From an uncultured Gemmiger sp. (lineage in GTDB: Bacteria > Bacillota > Clostridia > Oscillospirales > Ruminococcaceae): a stretch of DNA of 27,277 nt. The position numbers and the translations under genes are program-made. Shown here piece after piece: positions 8,413-16,603 of the stretch. The notes beneath the pieces are model-generated. The model saw nothing but the letters and a program-made list of their open reading frames with translations, was not told where the DNA came from and searched no databases. The stretch spans positions 1 to 27,277 of the forward strand of contig CAKSUQ010000027.1 of assembly GCA_934502625.1 (NCBI GenBank). The letters are read 5' to 3'. Every line of letters starts with the position of its first letter. The first letter of the stretch is position 1.

Positions 8413-11400
8413 ATGTTCAACGCACTTTTCACCAAAACAGACGAATATGCAAAACTGGCGCAGGCGCTCGGTTCTCCGGGGGCTTGCGCCTTATTTGGCA
8501 TTCCCGGCGCGGGGCGGGCGCTCGTCTACGCCGCACTGGCGCGGGCGCTGGAGAAACCGCTCTGCATCGTGACCCCCGGCGAGGCCGAGGCCACCCGGTT
8601 CGCAGGTGACCTGAACGCGCTGGGCATGGCAGCTGCGGTGTTCCCGGCGCGCGACTATGTGCTGCGCCCCATCGAGGGCACGGCGCGCGAGTACGAGTAT
8701 CGCCGTCTGAGCGTGCTGGGCGACCTTGTGGGCGGTCGGCTGCAGGCCGTCTGCGTGCCCGGCGAGGGACTGACCCAGTTCACGACGCCGCGCGCGGATT
8801 TCTGCGCCAATACCCGCAGCCTGCACCCCGGCGACACGCTGCCCCGCGCCGAGCTGACAGCGCTTTTGTACGGCGCGGGCTACACGCGGCGCGATCAGGT
8901 CGACGGCCCCGGCCAGTTTTCGATCCGCGGCGACATTGTGGACGTCTACGCCCCCGACATGAAGCAGCCCGCGCGTATGGAGTTTTGGGGCGACGAGATC
9001 GACACGATGCATTCCTTCGACCTTGCGACCCAGCGCCGCGACGAGCCGATTGAGAAAATCTACGTCTCCCCTTCCCGCGAGGTGCTCTTCGGCGTACCGG
9101 GCGACGCGGCGGCATTGATCCGTGCAGCGATCAAAAAAGTGCGCGGCAGGCGGCGCACGGCGCTGGAGGCCTGCACCGCCGCCGACCTTGCCCAGCTGGA
9201 CGGCGGTGCAATGCCGGTCAACATGGACAAATATCTCACACTGCGCTATCCCGAACCCGCGACGATCCTCGACTATTTCGACGACCCGCTGCTGATTCTG
9301 GAGGAGCCGGCTTCTCTGCGGGAGGCCGAGCGCGCCACCGCCTACCGCCGTGGCGAGGAGCTTTCTGCCCTGCTGGAGGACGGCGTGCTGGCACCGGGGC
9401 TGGATAAGCTCTACGCCGAAAACGGCTGGCTATGGGCGCAGACGGCGACACATCGAACGCTGTGCGCCGAGAACTTTGCCCGCAGCATGCCCGATGTGCC
9501 GCTGAAAACCATCGTCAACGCGCCTGCCCACACGCTGCCCACTTGGGGCGGCGAGGTCGCGGCACTGTTGGAGGACGTCCAGCCGCTGTGCAGCGGCGGC
9601 GCGGCGGTCACGGTCATGGCCGGTACGTCCCGCGCAGCGACAGGTCTGGCCGCCGACCTGCGCGGGAAAGGGCTGCGCGTCACGACCGACGCCGACGCTG
9701 CGCCGTCTGCCGGGATGGTGCAGGTGCTGCCGGGGCAGCTTTCCGCCGGGTGCAGCCTGCCGTTTGCAAAGTACGCGCTGTTCACGGCGCGGGCGTTCGG
9801 CGTGAGCGGCACACAGAAAAAGAAGAAGCGCAATAAAGACGCACTGAACAGCCTGAGCGAAATTTCCGTCGGCGATCTCGTCGTACACCAGAACCACGGC
9901 ATCGGCCGGTACGCGGGCATTCAGCGGATGGCCGTGCAGGGCGTCACGAAGGACTACCTGCGCATCGAGTACGACAAAAAAGACGTGCTGTATGTGCCGG
10001 TCACGCAGCTCGACCTGCTGTCGCGCTATACCGCGCCGGGCGACAGCGACAACGTGAAGCTGAGCCGCTTGGGCGGCAATGACTGGGCAAAGACCCGCAA
10101 GAAGGTCAAGGCCGCCACCGAACTGATGGCAAAGGAATTGATCGAGCTGTACGCCCGCCGCAAGCAGGCGCACGGCTATGCCTTCCCCGCCGACGACACG
10201 TGGCAGGGGGATTTCGAGCAGCGCTTCGCCTATGAGGAAACGCCTGACCAGCTGACCTGTGCGGCGGACATCAAGCACGATATGGAGGAGCCGTGGCCGA
10301 TGGATCGGCTGCTCTGCGGCGACGTCGGCGTCGGCAAGACCGAGGTTGCGCTGCGGGCGGCGTTCAAGTGCGTCATGGGCGGCAAGCAGTGCGCCATCCT
10401 CGCACCTACGACGATTTTGGCGTGGCAGCACTTCAACACAGCGCTGACCCGGATGGAGTCCTTCCCCATCCGCATTGGGCTTTTGTCCCGCTACCGCACG
10501 CCGAAAGAGCAGAAGGAGACGTTGCGCGGGCTGAAGGACGGCACCGTGGACATTGTCGTCGGCACCCACCGGCTGCTGTCCAACGACGTGAAGTTCAAAG
10601 ACCTCGGTCTTGTCATCATCGACGAGGAGCAGCGTTTCGGCGTTAAACACAAGGAAAAGCTCAAGGAAAACTTCATCGGTGTCGACATGCTGACCCTATC
10701 GGCGACGCCGATCCCCCGCACACTGAACATGGCGCTGTCGGGCATCCGCGATATGTCCACCATCGAGCAGCCGCCGTTTGAGCGGCAGCCCATCGAGACG
10801 TATGTCCTCGAATACGACGAGGGCATTGTGGCCGAGGCCATCCGCAAGGAGCTGGCGCGCGGCGGGCAGGTGTACTACCTGTACAACCGGGTCGACACCA
10901 TCGAGGAATGCGCCGCCCGCATCGGCAAGCTGGTGCCGGGCGCGCGCATCGGCATCGCCCACGGCAAGATGACTGAGGAACAAATTTCGTCGGTGTGGCA
11001 GCAATTATTGGACAACGAGATCGACATTCTCGTCTGCACGACACTGATCGAGACGGGCGTTGACGTGCGCAACTGCAACACGCTGATCATTGAAAACGCC
11101 GACCGGATGGGGCTGTCGCAGCTGTACCAGATCCGCGGCCGTGTGGGGCGTTCCTCGCGCAAGGCGTATGCGTATTTCACCTTCACGCGCGATAAAGTGC
11201 TGACCAAGATCGCCGCCAAGCGGCTGTCCGCCATCCGGGAATTCACCTCGTTCGGGTCGGGCTTCCGCATTGCGATGCGCGACTTGCAGATCCGCGGCGC
11301 AGGCAGTCTGCTCGGCCACAGCCAGCACGGCCATATGGAGGCCGTCGGCTACGATTTGTACGTGAAGATGCTGGGGCAGGCCATCGCGGCGGCGCGCGGC

Positions 11401-11853
11401 GAAGTGCCCGCGCCCGACAAGAGCGACTGCCTTGTGGACATTACCGTCGACGCCTTCCTGCCGGAGGATTACATTCCCGATGCCGCCGGGCGCATTGAGG
11501 CATACAAGCGCATCGCGGCCATCGAGACGCCCGCCGACGCCGAGGATGTGCTGGACGAACTCATCGACCGGTACGGCAGCCCACCCAAGAGCGTGCAGGG
11601 GCTTGTGGATGTCTCGCTCGTGCGCGTGACCGCCGCACGGGTGGGCATCGCCGAGATCGTTCAGCGCGGCGATCAGCTGATTTTGTATTCCGACGTCGTC
11701 GGCCCGCGCCAGCTGGAAAAGGTCATGGAACAATACCCCCACCGTGTGCTGTATAACGCGCTGGGGCGGCCGTATTTCAGCCTGCGGGTACAGAAGGATG
11801 AAAACCCGCTGGTGCTGCTAAGAGATGTGGTGACGCTGCTGCCGGGCGCATAA
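8413..11853 (+). CDS. mfd: Transcription-repair coupling factor
   Basis: The 1146-residue ATP-dependent translocase pushes stalled RNA polymerase off damaged DNA and recruits UvrA. Visible parts in order: a UvrB-like N-terminal region; the CarD-like polymerase-binding domain at about 485-560 (VGDLVVHQNHGIGRYAGIQR, then YLRIEYDKKDVLYVPVTQLD); and the RecG-type helicase with Walker A GDVGVGKTE at residues 636-644, DEEQRFG, LSATPIPRTLNMALSGIRDMS, GIAHGKM and the arginine-finger motif QLYQIRGRVGRS. A TRCF C-terminal domain closes it. Length is normal (about 1150). ATG at 8413 is preferred to an in-frame TTG at 8389, which falls inside the palindromic repeat; the ribosome site (AGGTG) is weak. Last gene of the glmU-like-pth-SH3 run. 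Unlike in Bacillus, spoVT does not follow it. Confidence 0.97.
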   Translation: MFNALFTKTDEYAKLAQALGSPGACALFGIPGAGRALVYAALARALEKPLCIVTPGEAEATRFAGDLNALGMAAAVFPARDYVLRPIEGTAREYEYRRLSVLGDLVGGRLQAVCVPGEGLTQFTTPRADFCANTRSLHPGDTLPRAELTALLYGAGYTRRDQVDGPGQFSIRGDIVDVYAPDMKQPARMEFWGDEIDTMHSFDLATQRRDEPIEKIYVSPSREVLFGVPGDAAALIRAAIKKVRGRRRTALEACTAADLAQLDGGAMPVNMDKYLTLRYPEPATILDYFDDPLLILEEPASLREAERATAYRRGEELSALLEDGVLAPGLDKLYAENGWLWAQTATHRTLCAENFARSMPDVPLKTIVNAPAHTLPTWGGEVAALLEDVQPLCSGGAAVTVMAGTSRAATGLAADLRGKGLRVTTDADAAPSAGMVQVLPGQLSAGCSLPFAKYALFTARAFGVSGTQKKKKRNKDALNSLSEISVGDLVVHQNHGIGRYAGIQRMAVQGVTKDYLRIEYDKKDVLYVPVTQLDLLSRYTAPGDSDNVKLSRLGGNDWAKTRKKVKAATELMAKELIELYARRKQAHGYAFPADDTWQGDFEQRFAYEETPDQLTCAADIKHDMEEPWPMDRLLCGDVGVGKTEVALRAAFKCVMGGKQCAILAPTTILAWQHFNTALTRMESFPIRIGLLSRYRTPKEQKETLRGLKDGTVDIVVGTHRLLSNDVKFKDLGLVIIDEEQRFGVKHKEKLKENFIGVDMLTLSATPIPRTLNMALSGIRDMSTIEQPPFERQPIETYVLEYDEGIVAEAIRKELARGGQVYYLYNRVDTIEECAARIGKLVPGARIGIAHGKMTEEQISSVWQQLLDNEIDILVCTTLIETGVDVRNCNTLIIENADRMGLSQLYQIRGRVGRSSRKAYAYFTFTRDKVLTKIAAKRLSAIREFTSFGSGFRIAMRDLQIRGAGSLLGHSQHGHMEAVGYDLYVKMLGQAIAAARGEVPAPDKSDCLVDITVDAFLPEDYIPDAAGRIEAYKRIAAIETPADAEDVLDELIDRYGSPPKSVQGLVDVSLVRVTAARVGIAEIVQRGDQLILYSDVVGPRQLEKVMEQYPHRVLYNALGRPYFSLRVQKDENPLVLLRDVVTLLPGA

Positions 11854-11862
11854 AATCAATAG

Positions 11863-11897
11863 AAAAAGCACCTGTTGCAGCAAACAGGTGCTTTTTT
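11863..11897. terminator. Bidirectional terminator between mfd and the converging membrane-protein gene
   Basis: AAAAAGCACCTGTT (11863-11876) pairs perfectly with AACAGGTGCTTTTT (11883-11896) over a 6-nt loop. It has A and T runs on both sides and serves mfd (+) and the gene ending at 11963 (-). Confidence 0.9.
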
Positions 11898-11962
11898 AGT
11901 GTTATTTTACGGGTCAAGACATGGAAAGCTTCTTTGCTTACCTTCTTCTCGAAGAAAGTAAG

Positions 11963-13141
11963 TTACTCAAACACATTCTCCTCGACCTCGCACTCGACGT
12001 GATTCCCCTCCGCATCAAGCCCGCGCTTGTCCAGCGTGTAATGCACAAACTCCTGCGCCAGACCGTAGAGGGTCGCGAAGACCGGCACACCGACGACCAT
12101 GCCGACGAGGCCGAACAGATCGCCGCCCACGACGATGGAGAACAAGATCCACAGTGCCGAAATGCCGACGGACGAGCCCAGAATCTTGGGGCCGATGAAG
12201 TTGCCGTCAAGCTGCTGGATCACCAAGATCAGCACGCAGAAGATGACTGCCTGAATCGGGTCAATCAACAGCAGGATAAAGATGCTGGGGATTGCACCGA
12301 TGAAGGGACCGAACACCGGGATAATATTCGTAATACCGATGAATACGCTGATGAGGAGAGCAAAATCCAGCCGCAGGATCGTCATTGCCACAAAGGTGAT
12401 GACGCCAATGATGGCCGAATCGATGATCTTGCCCACAAAGAAGCCCGTGAAATTCACGTTGGCATAGTGGCAGATGCGTAGCGTGTTGTCGGCCGCTTTT
12501 TCCGGCAGGAAGGCATGTGCCAGCGTGCGCAGCTGGTGCAGCAGGTGGTCTTTGTCCGCCAGCATGTAGATGCTGGCCGCAATCGAGGTGAAGATCGCCA
12601 CAAAGTTCGACGCCACGCTGCCGATGCTTGCCACGATCTGCGGCATGGCGGCGGTCGCCATGCTGTAAATTTCGTTCACCATCGTCTCGGAATCGTCCAG
12701 CATTTTGGTGGCCGACGACAGGTCGACGCCGAAGCGCTCCTGAATCATAACCAGCATATCCTGTACGCTTTGTATGTAGCTGGGGAAGTTCGTAAACAGC
12801 ATCACAACGCTGTTCACGATCTGCGGGATGACGAGCCACGCCAGCAGCACGATCAACAGCACTGCCACCGCATAGGCCATCAAAATAGCGAATCCGCGCG
12901 TGTTTTTCCGCTCCTTGAACAGCTTCGTATAGAAAAACTTCACCATCGGGTCAAGGATGTACGCGATGACGATGCCGCCCGCAAACGGCGACAGGATGCC
13001 GATAAACGCGCCGATCCTGCCGAAAAAGTACCCCAAATTGTTCATAATCAGGTAGAACGCAATACACGCGCCCACCACGCAGAACCAGTCCAGCATCGTT
13101 TCCGGCCGCCGCGACCAGATGTGCTTTTCGTTGTCGTTCAA
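11963..13141 (-). CDS. AI-2E/PerM family membrane protein
   Basis: This 392-residue polytopic protein has about eight membrane segments and the family layout: an N-terminal pair, a soluble stretch (about 110-200), and a conserved C-terminal half with FIGITNIIPVFGPFIGAIPS and QQLDGNFIGPKILG followed by GLVGMVVGVPVFA. Family members act in transport of AI-2, small molecules or ions (for example Na+/H+ antiport); the substrate cannot be read from sequence. The only plausible start is TTG at 13141, with AAGGGG about 8 nt upstream. It has its own promoter in the 76-nt gap after its paralogue at 13218-14378. Confidence 0.88.
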   Translation of the reverse strand: MNDNEKHIWSRRPETMLDWFCVVGACIAFYLIMNNLGYFFGRIGAFIGILSPFAGGIVIAYILDPMVKFFYTKLFKERKNTRGFAILMAYAVAVLLIVLLAWLVIPQIVNSVVMLFTNFPSYIQSVQDMLVMIQERFGVDLSSATKMLDDSETMVNEIYSMATAAMPQIVASIGSVASNFVAIFTSIAASIYMLADKDHLLHQLRTLAHAFLPEKAADNTLRICHYANVNFTGFFVGKIIDSAIIGVITFVAMTILRLDFALLISVFIGITNIIPVFGPFIGAIPSIFILLLIDPIQAVIFCVLILVIQQLDGNFIGPKILGSSVGISALWILFSIVVGGDLFGLVGMVVGVPVFATLYGLAQEFVHYTLDKRGLDAEGNHVECEVEENVFE

Positions 13142-13177
13142 ATGCTCCGCCCCTTTTACATCTTAATAATAGCTCCT

Positions 13178-13206
13178 ATTGTACGCTATGCGCCGCACCG
13201 CCGCAA
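13178..13206 (-). promoter_or_regulatory. Sigma-A promoter of the downstream AI-2E family gene
   Basis: Minus-strand TTGCGG (13201-13206), a 17-nt spacer and TACAAT (13178-13183) lie just upstream of the TTG start at 13141. Confidence 0.6.
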
Positions 13207-13217
13207 GAGATAATTTG

Positions 13218-14378
13218 TTAATTTTTTTTCGGCTTTTCCGGCAAATTCTGTGCGGGCTCGCCGTCCTCGTCAATGCCGCGCGCCGTCAGCCCCGCGCAGA
13301 CGGCCTGCTTCAGCAGGGCGGCGGCCACGGCCAGCGTCGGCACGCCCAGCACCATGCCGGGGATGCCGAACCACGCCCCGCCCACAACGATAGCCAGCAG
13401 CACCCCCAACCCCGGCAGGCCGGTCGCCCCGCCAAGGATGCGCGGCGCAATAAAGTTGCCGTCCACCTGCTGCACTACAAAGATGATGATGGCGAATTCT
13501 GCCGCTTTCCAGGGCATTTCCAGCAGCAGGATGATGAGCCCCGGCACCGCACCGAGGAACGGCCCCAGCACCGGGACAATGTTTGTCACGCCGACCAGCA
13601 CGGCCAGCAGCGGCGCGTATTCCAGCCCGAAGATCGACATCAGCGCAAATGTTTCCCCGCCCACGAGCAGGGCGTCCACCAGCTGCCCGCCGATGTAGCC
13701 GCTGAAAATTTTGTTGGCAAGACGGCAGATTCCCAGCACACTGCCCGCGGCACGCGGCGGCAGCGCCGCGTGCAGACACGCCCGGGCCGCGCGGAGCAGC
13801 GCCTCCTTGCCGGAGAGCAGGTAGATGCTGGCGGCCAGTGCCACCACGGCGTTGCCCGCAGCCCCCGCCGCGCCGGAGACGAGATCCGCCGCCGCACGCG
13901 CCGCACTGCTGGACAAACCGCCGAACCAATTTTGCAGTGCCGTGCCCACCGTCTGCACAAGCTGCTCCACCGTGGCCGTATCGACGCCGAACGTATTTTG
14001 CACCCAGACCAGCAGGCCGCGGATGGTCTCCTCATACGCGCCGAGCCGCCCGGCAAAGGTCGTCACACTCTGCACGAGCTGCGGGACAACGAGCGCCACC
14101 AGCAGCGCCAGCACGCCGAAGAACAGCGCATAGCTGACCCCCAGCGCCCAGCCGCGCCGCCCGCCGAACACCTTTTGCGCAAAAAAGCGCGTAGGGATGT
14201 CCAGCACGTAGGCCAGCACCAGCCCCCAACCGAAGGGCGTCAGCAGCACGAGCAGCGCCCCGCACGCACGCAGCACCGCAGGCAGCTGCGCCGCCGCCGC
14301 GAAAACCAGCGCCACCCCCGCCGCCAACAGCAGCCAATCGCGCATAGTGCGGGGCGCGCGGTCGAAGAAGTTTTTCAT
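13218..14378 (-). CDS. AI-2E/PerM family membrane protein (tandem paralogue)
   Basis: The 386-residue protein is a paralogue of the next gene downstream, with the same membrane pattern and motifs (GVTNIVPVLGPFLGAVPG, QQVDGNFIAPRILGG, GIPGMVLGVPTLA). It is much more Ala/Gly-rich and GC-rich than its neighbour, so the duplication is old or the copies came separately. ATG at 14378 is chosen because GGGGGAGG is 8 nt upstream and the family N-terminus MKNFFDRAPRTMRDWLL starts there; the frame extends to 14420 without a ribosome site. Substrate unknown. Confidence 0.87.
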   Translation of the reverse strand: MKNFFDRAPRTMRDWLLLAAGVALVFAAAAQLPAVLRACGALLVLLTPFGWGLVLAYVLDIPTRFFAQKVFGGRRGWALGVSYALFFGVLALLVALVVPQLVQSVTTFAGRLGAYEETIRGLLVWVQNTFGVDTATVEQLVQTVGTALQNWFGGLSSSAARAAADLVSGAAGAAGNAVVALAASIYLLSGKEALLRAARACLHAALPPRAAGSVLGICRLANKIFSGYIGGQLVDALLVGGETFALMSIFGLEYAPLLAVLVGVTNIVPVLGPFLGAVPGLIILLLEMPWKAAEFAIIIFVVQQVDGNFIAPRILGGATGLPGLGVLLAIVVGGAWFGIPGMVLGVPTLAVAAALLKQAVCAGLTARGIDEDGEPAQNLPEKPKKN

Positions 14379-14490
14379 GACATGTCCCTCCCCCTTTATG
14401 GTACACGGGCGGCCGCGCATATTTTACGGAAAGTTAGTGGTTGGCATGGGGTTTGTCCCGGCAATTTTCCCTATTTTTCTGCGATTTTAC

Positions 14491-14519
14491 TTGACAATGC
14501 AACACTGTAATGTTAATCT
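14491..14519 (+). promoter_or_regulatory. Sigma-A promoter of the NfeD-SPFH operon
   Basis: A perfect TTGACA (14491-14496), a 17-nt spacer and TAATCT (14514-14519) lie about 90 nt before the NfeD start. Confidence 0.7.
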
Positions 14520-14611
14520 ATTCACAAGCCGATGCTTTGTAGGGAAATTTGTGTCCCTTGGCTGCTTTACCGCTTGCGCATACCGCGCTGCATCTGAAAG
14601 GAGTTCCGCCC

Positions 14612-15073
14612 ATGTGGTTCCCTGTATGGTTTGACACGATCTTCTGGCTTGTCGCCCTCGTCGCGTTCATCGTGGTCGAGGCCGCCACCACCGCGCTTGT
14701 CTCGGTGTGGTTCGCAGTGGGCGCTGCGGCGGCGATGCTGTCCAGCTTTTTCAACATCGGGTTCGGCTGGCAGGCGCTGATCTTCGCCGTCGTTTCGGCC
14801 ATCGCCCTCGCACTGATGGTGCCCAACCTCGCCGCCCGCCGGGGCAAGCACACAGCCCCCGTCACCAACGGCTCGCCGCTGACGATCGGCAAGCAGGGCG
14901 TCGTGCTGGTGGACATTGAGCCCGGTGCACTTGGCCGCGTGCGGGTCGACGGGCTGGACTGGCAGGCGCGCGCCGATACGCCGCTGACAAAGGATGCCCG
15001 CTGTCAGGTCGTCGCCGTCGACGGCGCTGTTCTCATCGTAGTCCCCGTGACCGCCAACGCGGCCACGCTCTAA
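14612..15073 (+). CDS. NfeD-family membrane protein (short form)
   Basis: The 153-residue protein has about three membrane segments in its first 75 residues (WFDTIFWLVALVAFIVVEAA; VWFAVGAAAAMLSSFF; ALIFAVVSAIALALMVP). A C-terminal OB-fold domain follows (IGKQGVVLVDIEPGALGRVR, then VDGLDWQARAD). This is the short NfeD form without the ClpP-like protease part. NfeD proteins work with SPFH proteins in membrane microdomain or membrane-protein quality control, and the partner is the next gene, 27 nt on. ATG at 14612 has AAAGGAG 8 nt upstream; the frame runs further upstream but without a ribosome site. Confidence 0.88.
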   Translation: MWFPVWFDTIFWLVALVAFIVVEAATTALVSVWFAVGAAAAMLSSFFNIGFGWQALIFAVVSAIALALMVPNLAARRGKHTAPVTNGSPLTIGKQGVVLVDIEPGALGRVRVDGLDWQARADTPLTKDARCQVVAVDGAVLIVVPVTANAATL

Positions 15074-15100
15074 AACCCAAAAGGAATAAGGAGGATACCC

Positions 15101-15991
15101 ATGCTGTTACTTTTTGCCATCCTGCTCATCATCGTTCTGGTGGTGCTGGTGCGCTGCATCGTCATCGTGCCGCAGTCCAACGCCTATGTCACCGAGTGGC
15201 TCGGCGTCTATAAGGACACCTGGGGCGCAGGGCTGCACATCCGCACGCCGTTTGTTGAGCGCATCTCCCGCAAGGTCTCGCTGAAGGAGGAGGCCGCCGA
15301 CTTCCCCCCGCAGCCCGTCATCACCCGCGACAACGTCACCATGATGATCGACACCGTCGTCTTCTTTCAGGTGTTCGACGCGAAGATGTACGCCTACGGC
15401 GTGAACCGCCCGATTCAGGCCATCGAGAACCTGTCCGCCACGACCCTGCGTGACATCATCGGCTCGATGACGCTGGACGAGACGCTGACGAGCCGTGACC
15501 TCATCAACACGAAGATCACCGCCAGCCTCGACGAGGCCACCGACCGCTGGGGCATCAAGGTCAACCGCGTTGAGCTTAAAAACATCGAGCCGCCGGTCGA
15601 GATCCGTCAGGCGATGGAGAAGCAGATGAAGGCCGACCGCGAGAAGCGCGCGTCCATCCTGCTGGCCGAAGGTGAGAAACAGGCCGCCATCACCCGCGCC
15701 GAGGGCGAAAAGGAATCCGCCATCCTGCGCGCCGAGGCCGTGAAGCAGCAGCGCATCCGCGAGGCCGAAGGTGAGGCCGAGGCGCTGCTGACCGTGCAGA
15801 AGGCGCAAGCCGATGCCATCCGCATGATCAACGAGGCGAACCCGAACCACAGCTATCTGGCGCTGCGCAGCATGGAGGCGATGGAGAAGGTCGCCGACGG
15901 CAAGGCCACGAAGCTGATCGTGCCCAGCGACATGCAGAACCTCGCCGCCACCGTTTCCGCCATCAAGGAAATCTCCGGCGAAGCGAAGTAA
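15101..15991 (+). CDS. SPFH/band 7 (stomatin-like) membrane protein
   Basis: The 296-residue protein has an N-terminal membrane anchor (LLLFAILLIIVLVVLVRCIV) and the SPFH domain from about residue 25 to 190 (VPQSNAYVTEWLGVYKDTW; ENLSATTLRDIIGSMTLDE). A charged Ala/Glu-rich coiled coil follows (about 170-235, AEGEKQAAITRAEGEKESAI), then a helical end. Stomatin-type proteins form large oligomers and scaffold membrane microdomains. The paired NfeD gene just upstream is the standard genomic partner. GGAGG is 7 nt before the ATG. A terminator follows at 16010. Confidence 0.95.
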   Translation: MLLLFAILLIIVLVVLVRCIVIVPQSNAYVTEWLGVYKDTWGAGLHIRTPFVERISRKVSLKEEAADFPPQPVITRDNVTMMIDTVVFFQVFDAKMYAYGVNRPIQAIENLSATTLRDIIGSMTLDETLTSRDLINTKITASLDEATDRWGIKVNRVELKNIEPPVEIRQAMEKQMKADREKRASILLAEGEKQAAITRAEGEKESAILRAEAVKQQRIREAEGEAEALLTVQKAQADAIRMINEANPNHSYLALRSMEAMEKVADGKATKLIVPSDMQNLAATVSAIKEISGEAK

Positions 15992-16009
15992 TTTAGCAAG
16001 ATGAATACC

Positions 16010-16066
16010 CCTCCCCCGCCCGCCTGTGGTATGATGCCATAGGTGGGCGGGGAGGGTTTTGTTTTT
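16010..16066 (+). terminator. Intrinsic terminator of the NfeD-SPFH operon
   Basis: A long GC-rich stem pairs the C-rich arm at 16010-16027 with AGGTGGGCGGGGAGGG (16041-16056). It is followed by TTTTGTTTTT. It begins 18 nt after the SPFH stop. Confidence 0.85.
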
Positions 16067-16093
16067 ACCGTAATTGCCACTGTTTTCGGGTGG

Positions 16094-16542
16094 CCGTAGG
16101 GGCGCACCTGTGTGTGCGCCCGTTGAAGTTGGCGGCAACCGCAATGTTCCTGCGGGCGGATACGAGCATCCGCCCCTACAAATGGCAGATACGGTGTCAC
16201 ATCCCGTTTCTGCCGCGTTGTAGGGGGCGGCGTCCCCGACGCCCCGTGGAACGTTGCGGCAGCGGAAACGCCCCGCGGGCGCACACACAGGTGCGCCCCT
16301 ACGTCCAACGGTATCGTGGATACGTTATGGGCAACTCAACCGTAGGGGCGGGCTCTGCTCCGCCCGGCAAGTTTGCGGCAGCGAGAACTTTCCGGCGCGT
16401 CGGGGACGCCTCCCCCTACGGCACAACGGAAATGGGACGCCATGCCGTACCCGCTATTCGTAGGGCGGGGTGCCCTCACCCCGCCGGAGAACGTTGCGGC
16501 TACCGCTCACGTCCACGGGCGGAGCAGAGCCCCGCCCCTACA
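16094..16542. repeat. Array of four palindromic repeat units, alternating in orientation
   Basis: There are four units at 16094-16180, 16219-16303, 16340-16421 and 16459-16542. They are 82-87 bp each, with 36-38 bp between them, so starts fall about every 120 bp. Each unit is two GC-rich hairpins joined by a ~30-bp linker; the outer edges are (C/T)GTAGGGG and CCCCTAC(A/G). Units 2 and 4 are inverted relative to 1 and 3. The first hairpin of unit 1 (core GCACCTGTGTGTGC) recurs exactly, inverted, as the second hairpin of unit 2. The first hairpin of unit 2 recurs in unit 3 (core GCGTCGGGGACGC), and the first of unit 3 recurs in unit 4 (core GGGCTCTGCTCC). No gene is supported in this 490-bp stretch. 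Confidence 0.85.
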
Positions 16543-16553
16543 GTCATATAAAC

Positions 16554-16592
16554 AAAAAATCTCCGTCACCTACCCGGTGGCGGAGATTTTTG
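16554..16592. terminator. Terminator of the secreted-protein gene
   Basis: AAAATCTCCGTCACC and GGTGGCGGAGATTTTT form a stem with one mismatch around a short loop. It lies 12 nt beyond the stop of the minus-strand gene at 16604, with T residues on the minus strand. It could work on both strands. Confidence 0.8.
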
Positions 16593-16603
16593 TTATACCT
16601 GTC

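Noticed and set aside
16094..16542. CRISPR array (regular ~120-bp period)
   Set aside because: The repeated parts are 80-87 bp, palindromic and inverted in alternate units, the spacers resemble each other, and no cas genes are near.
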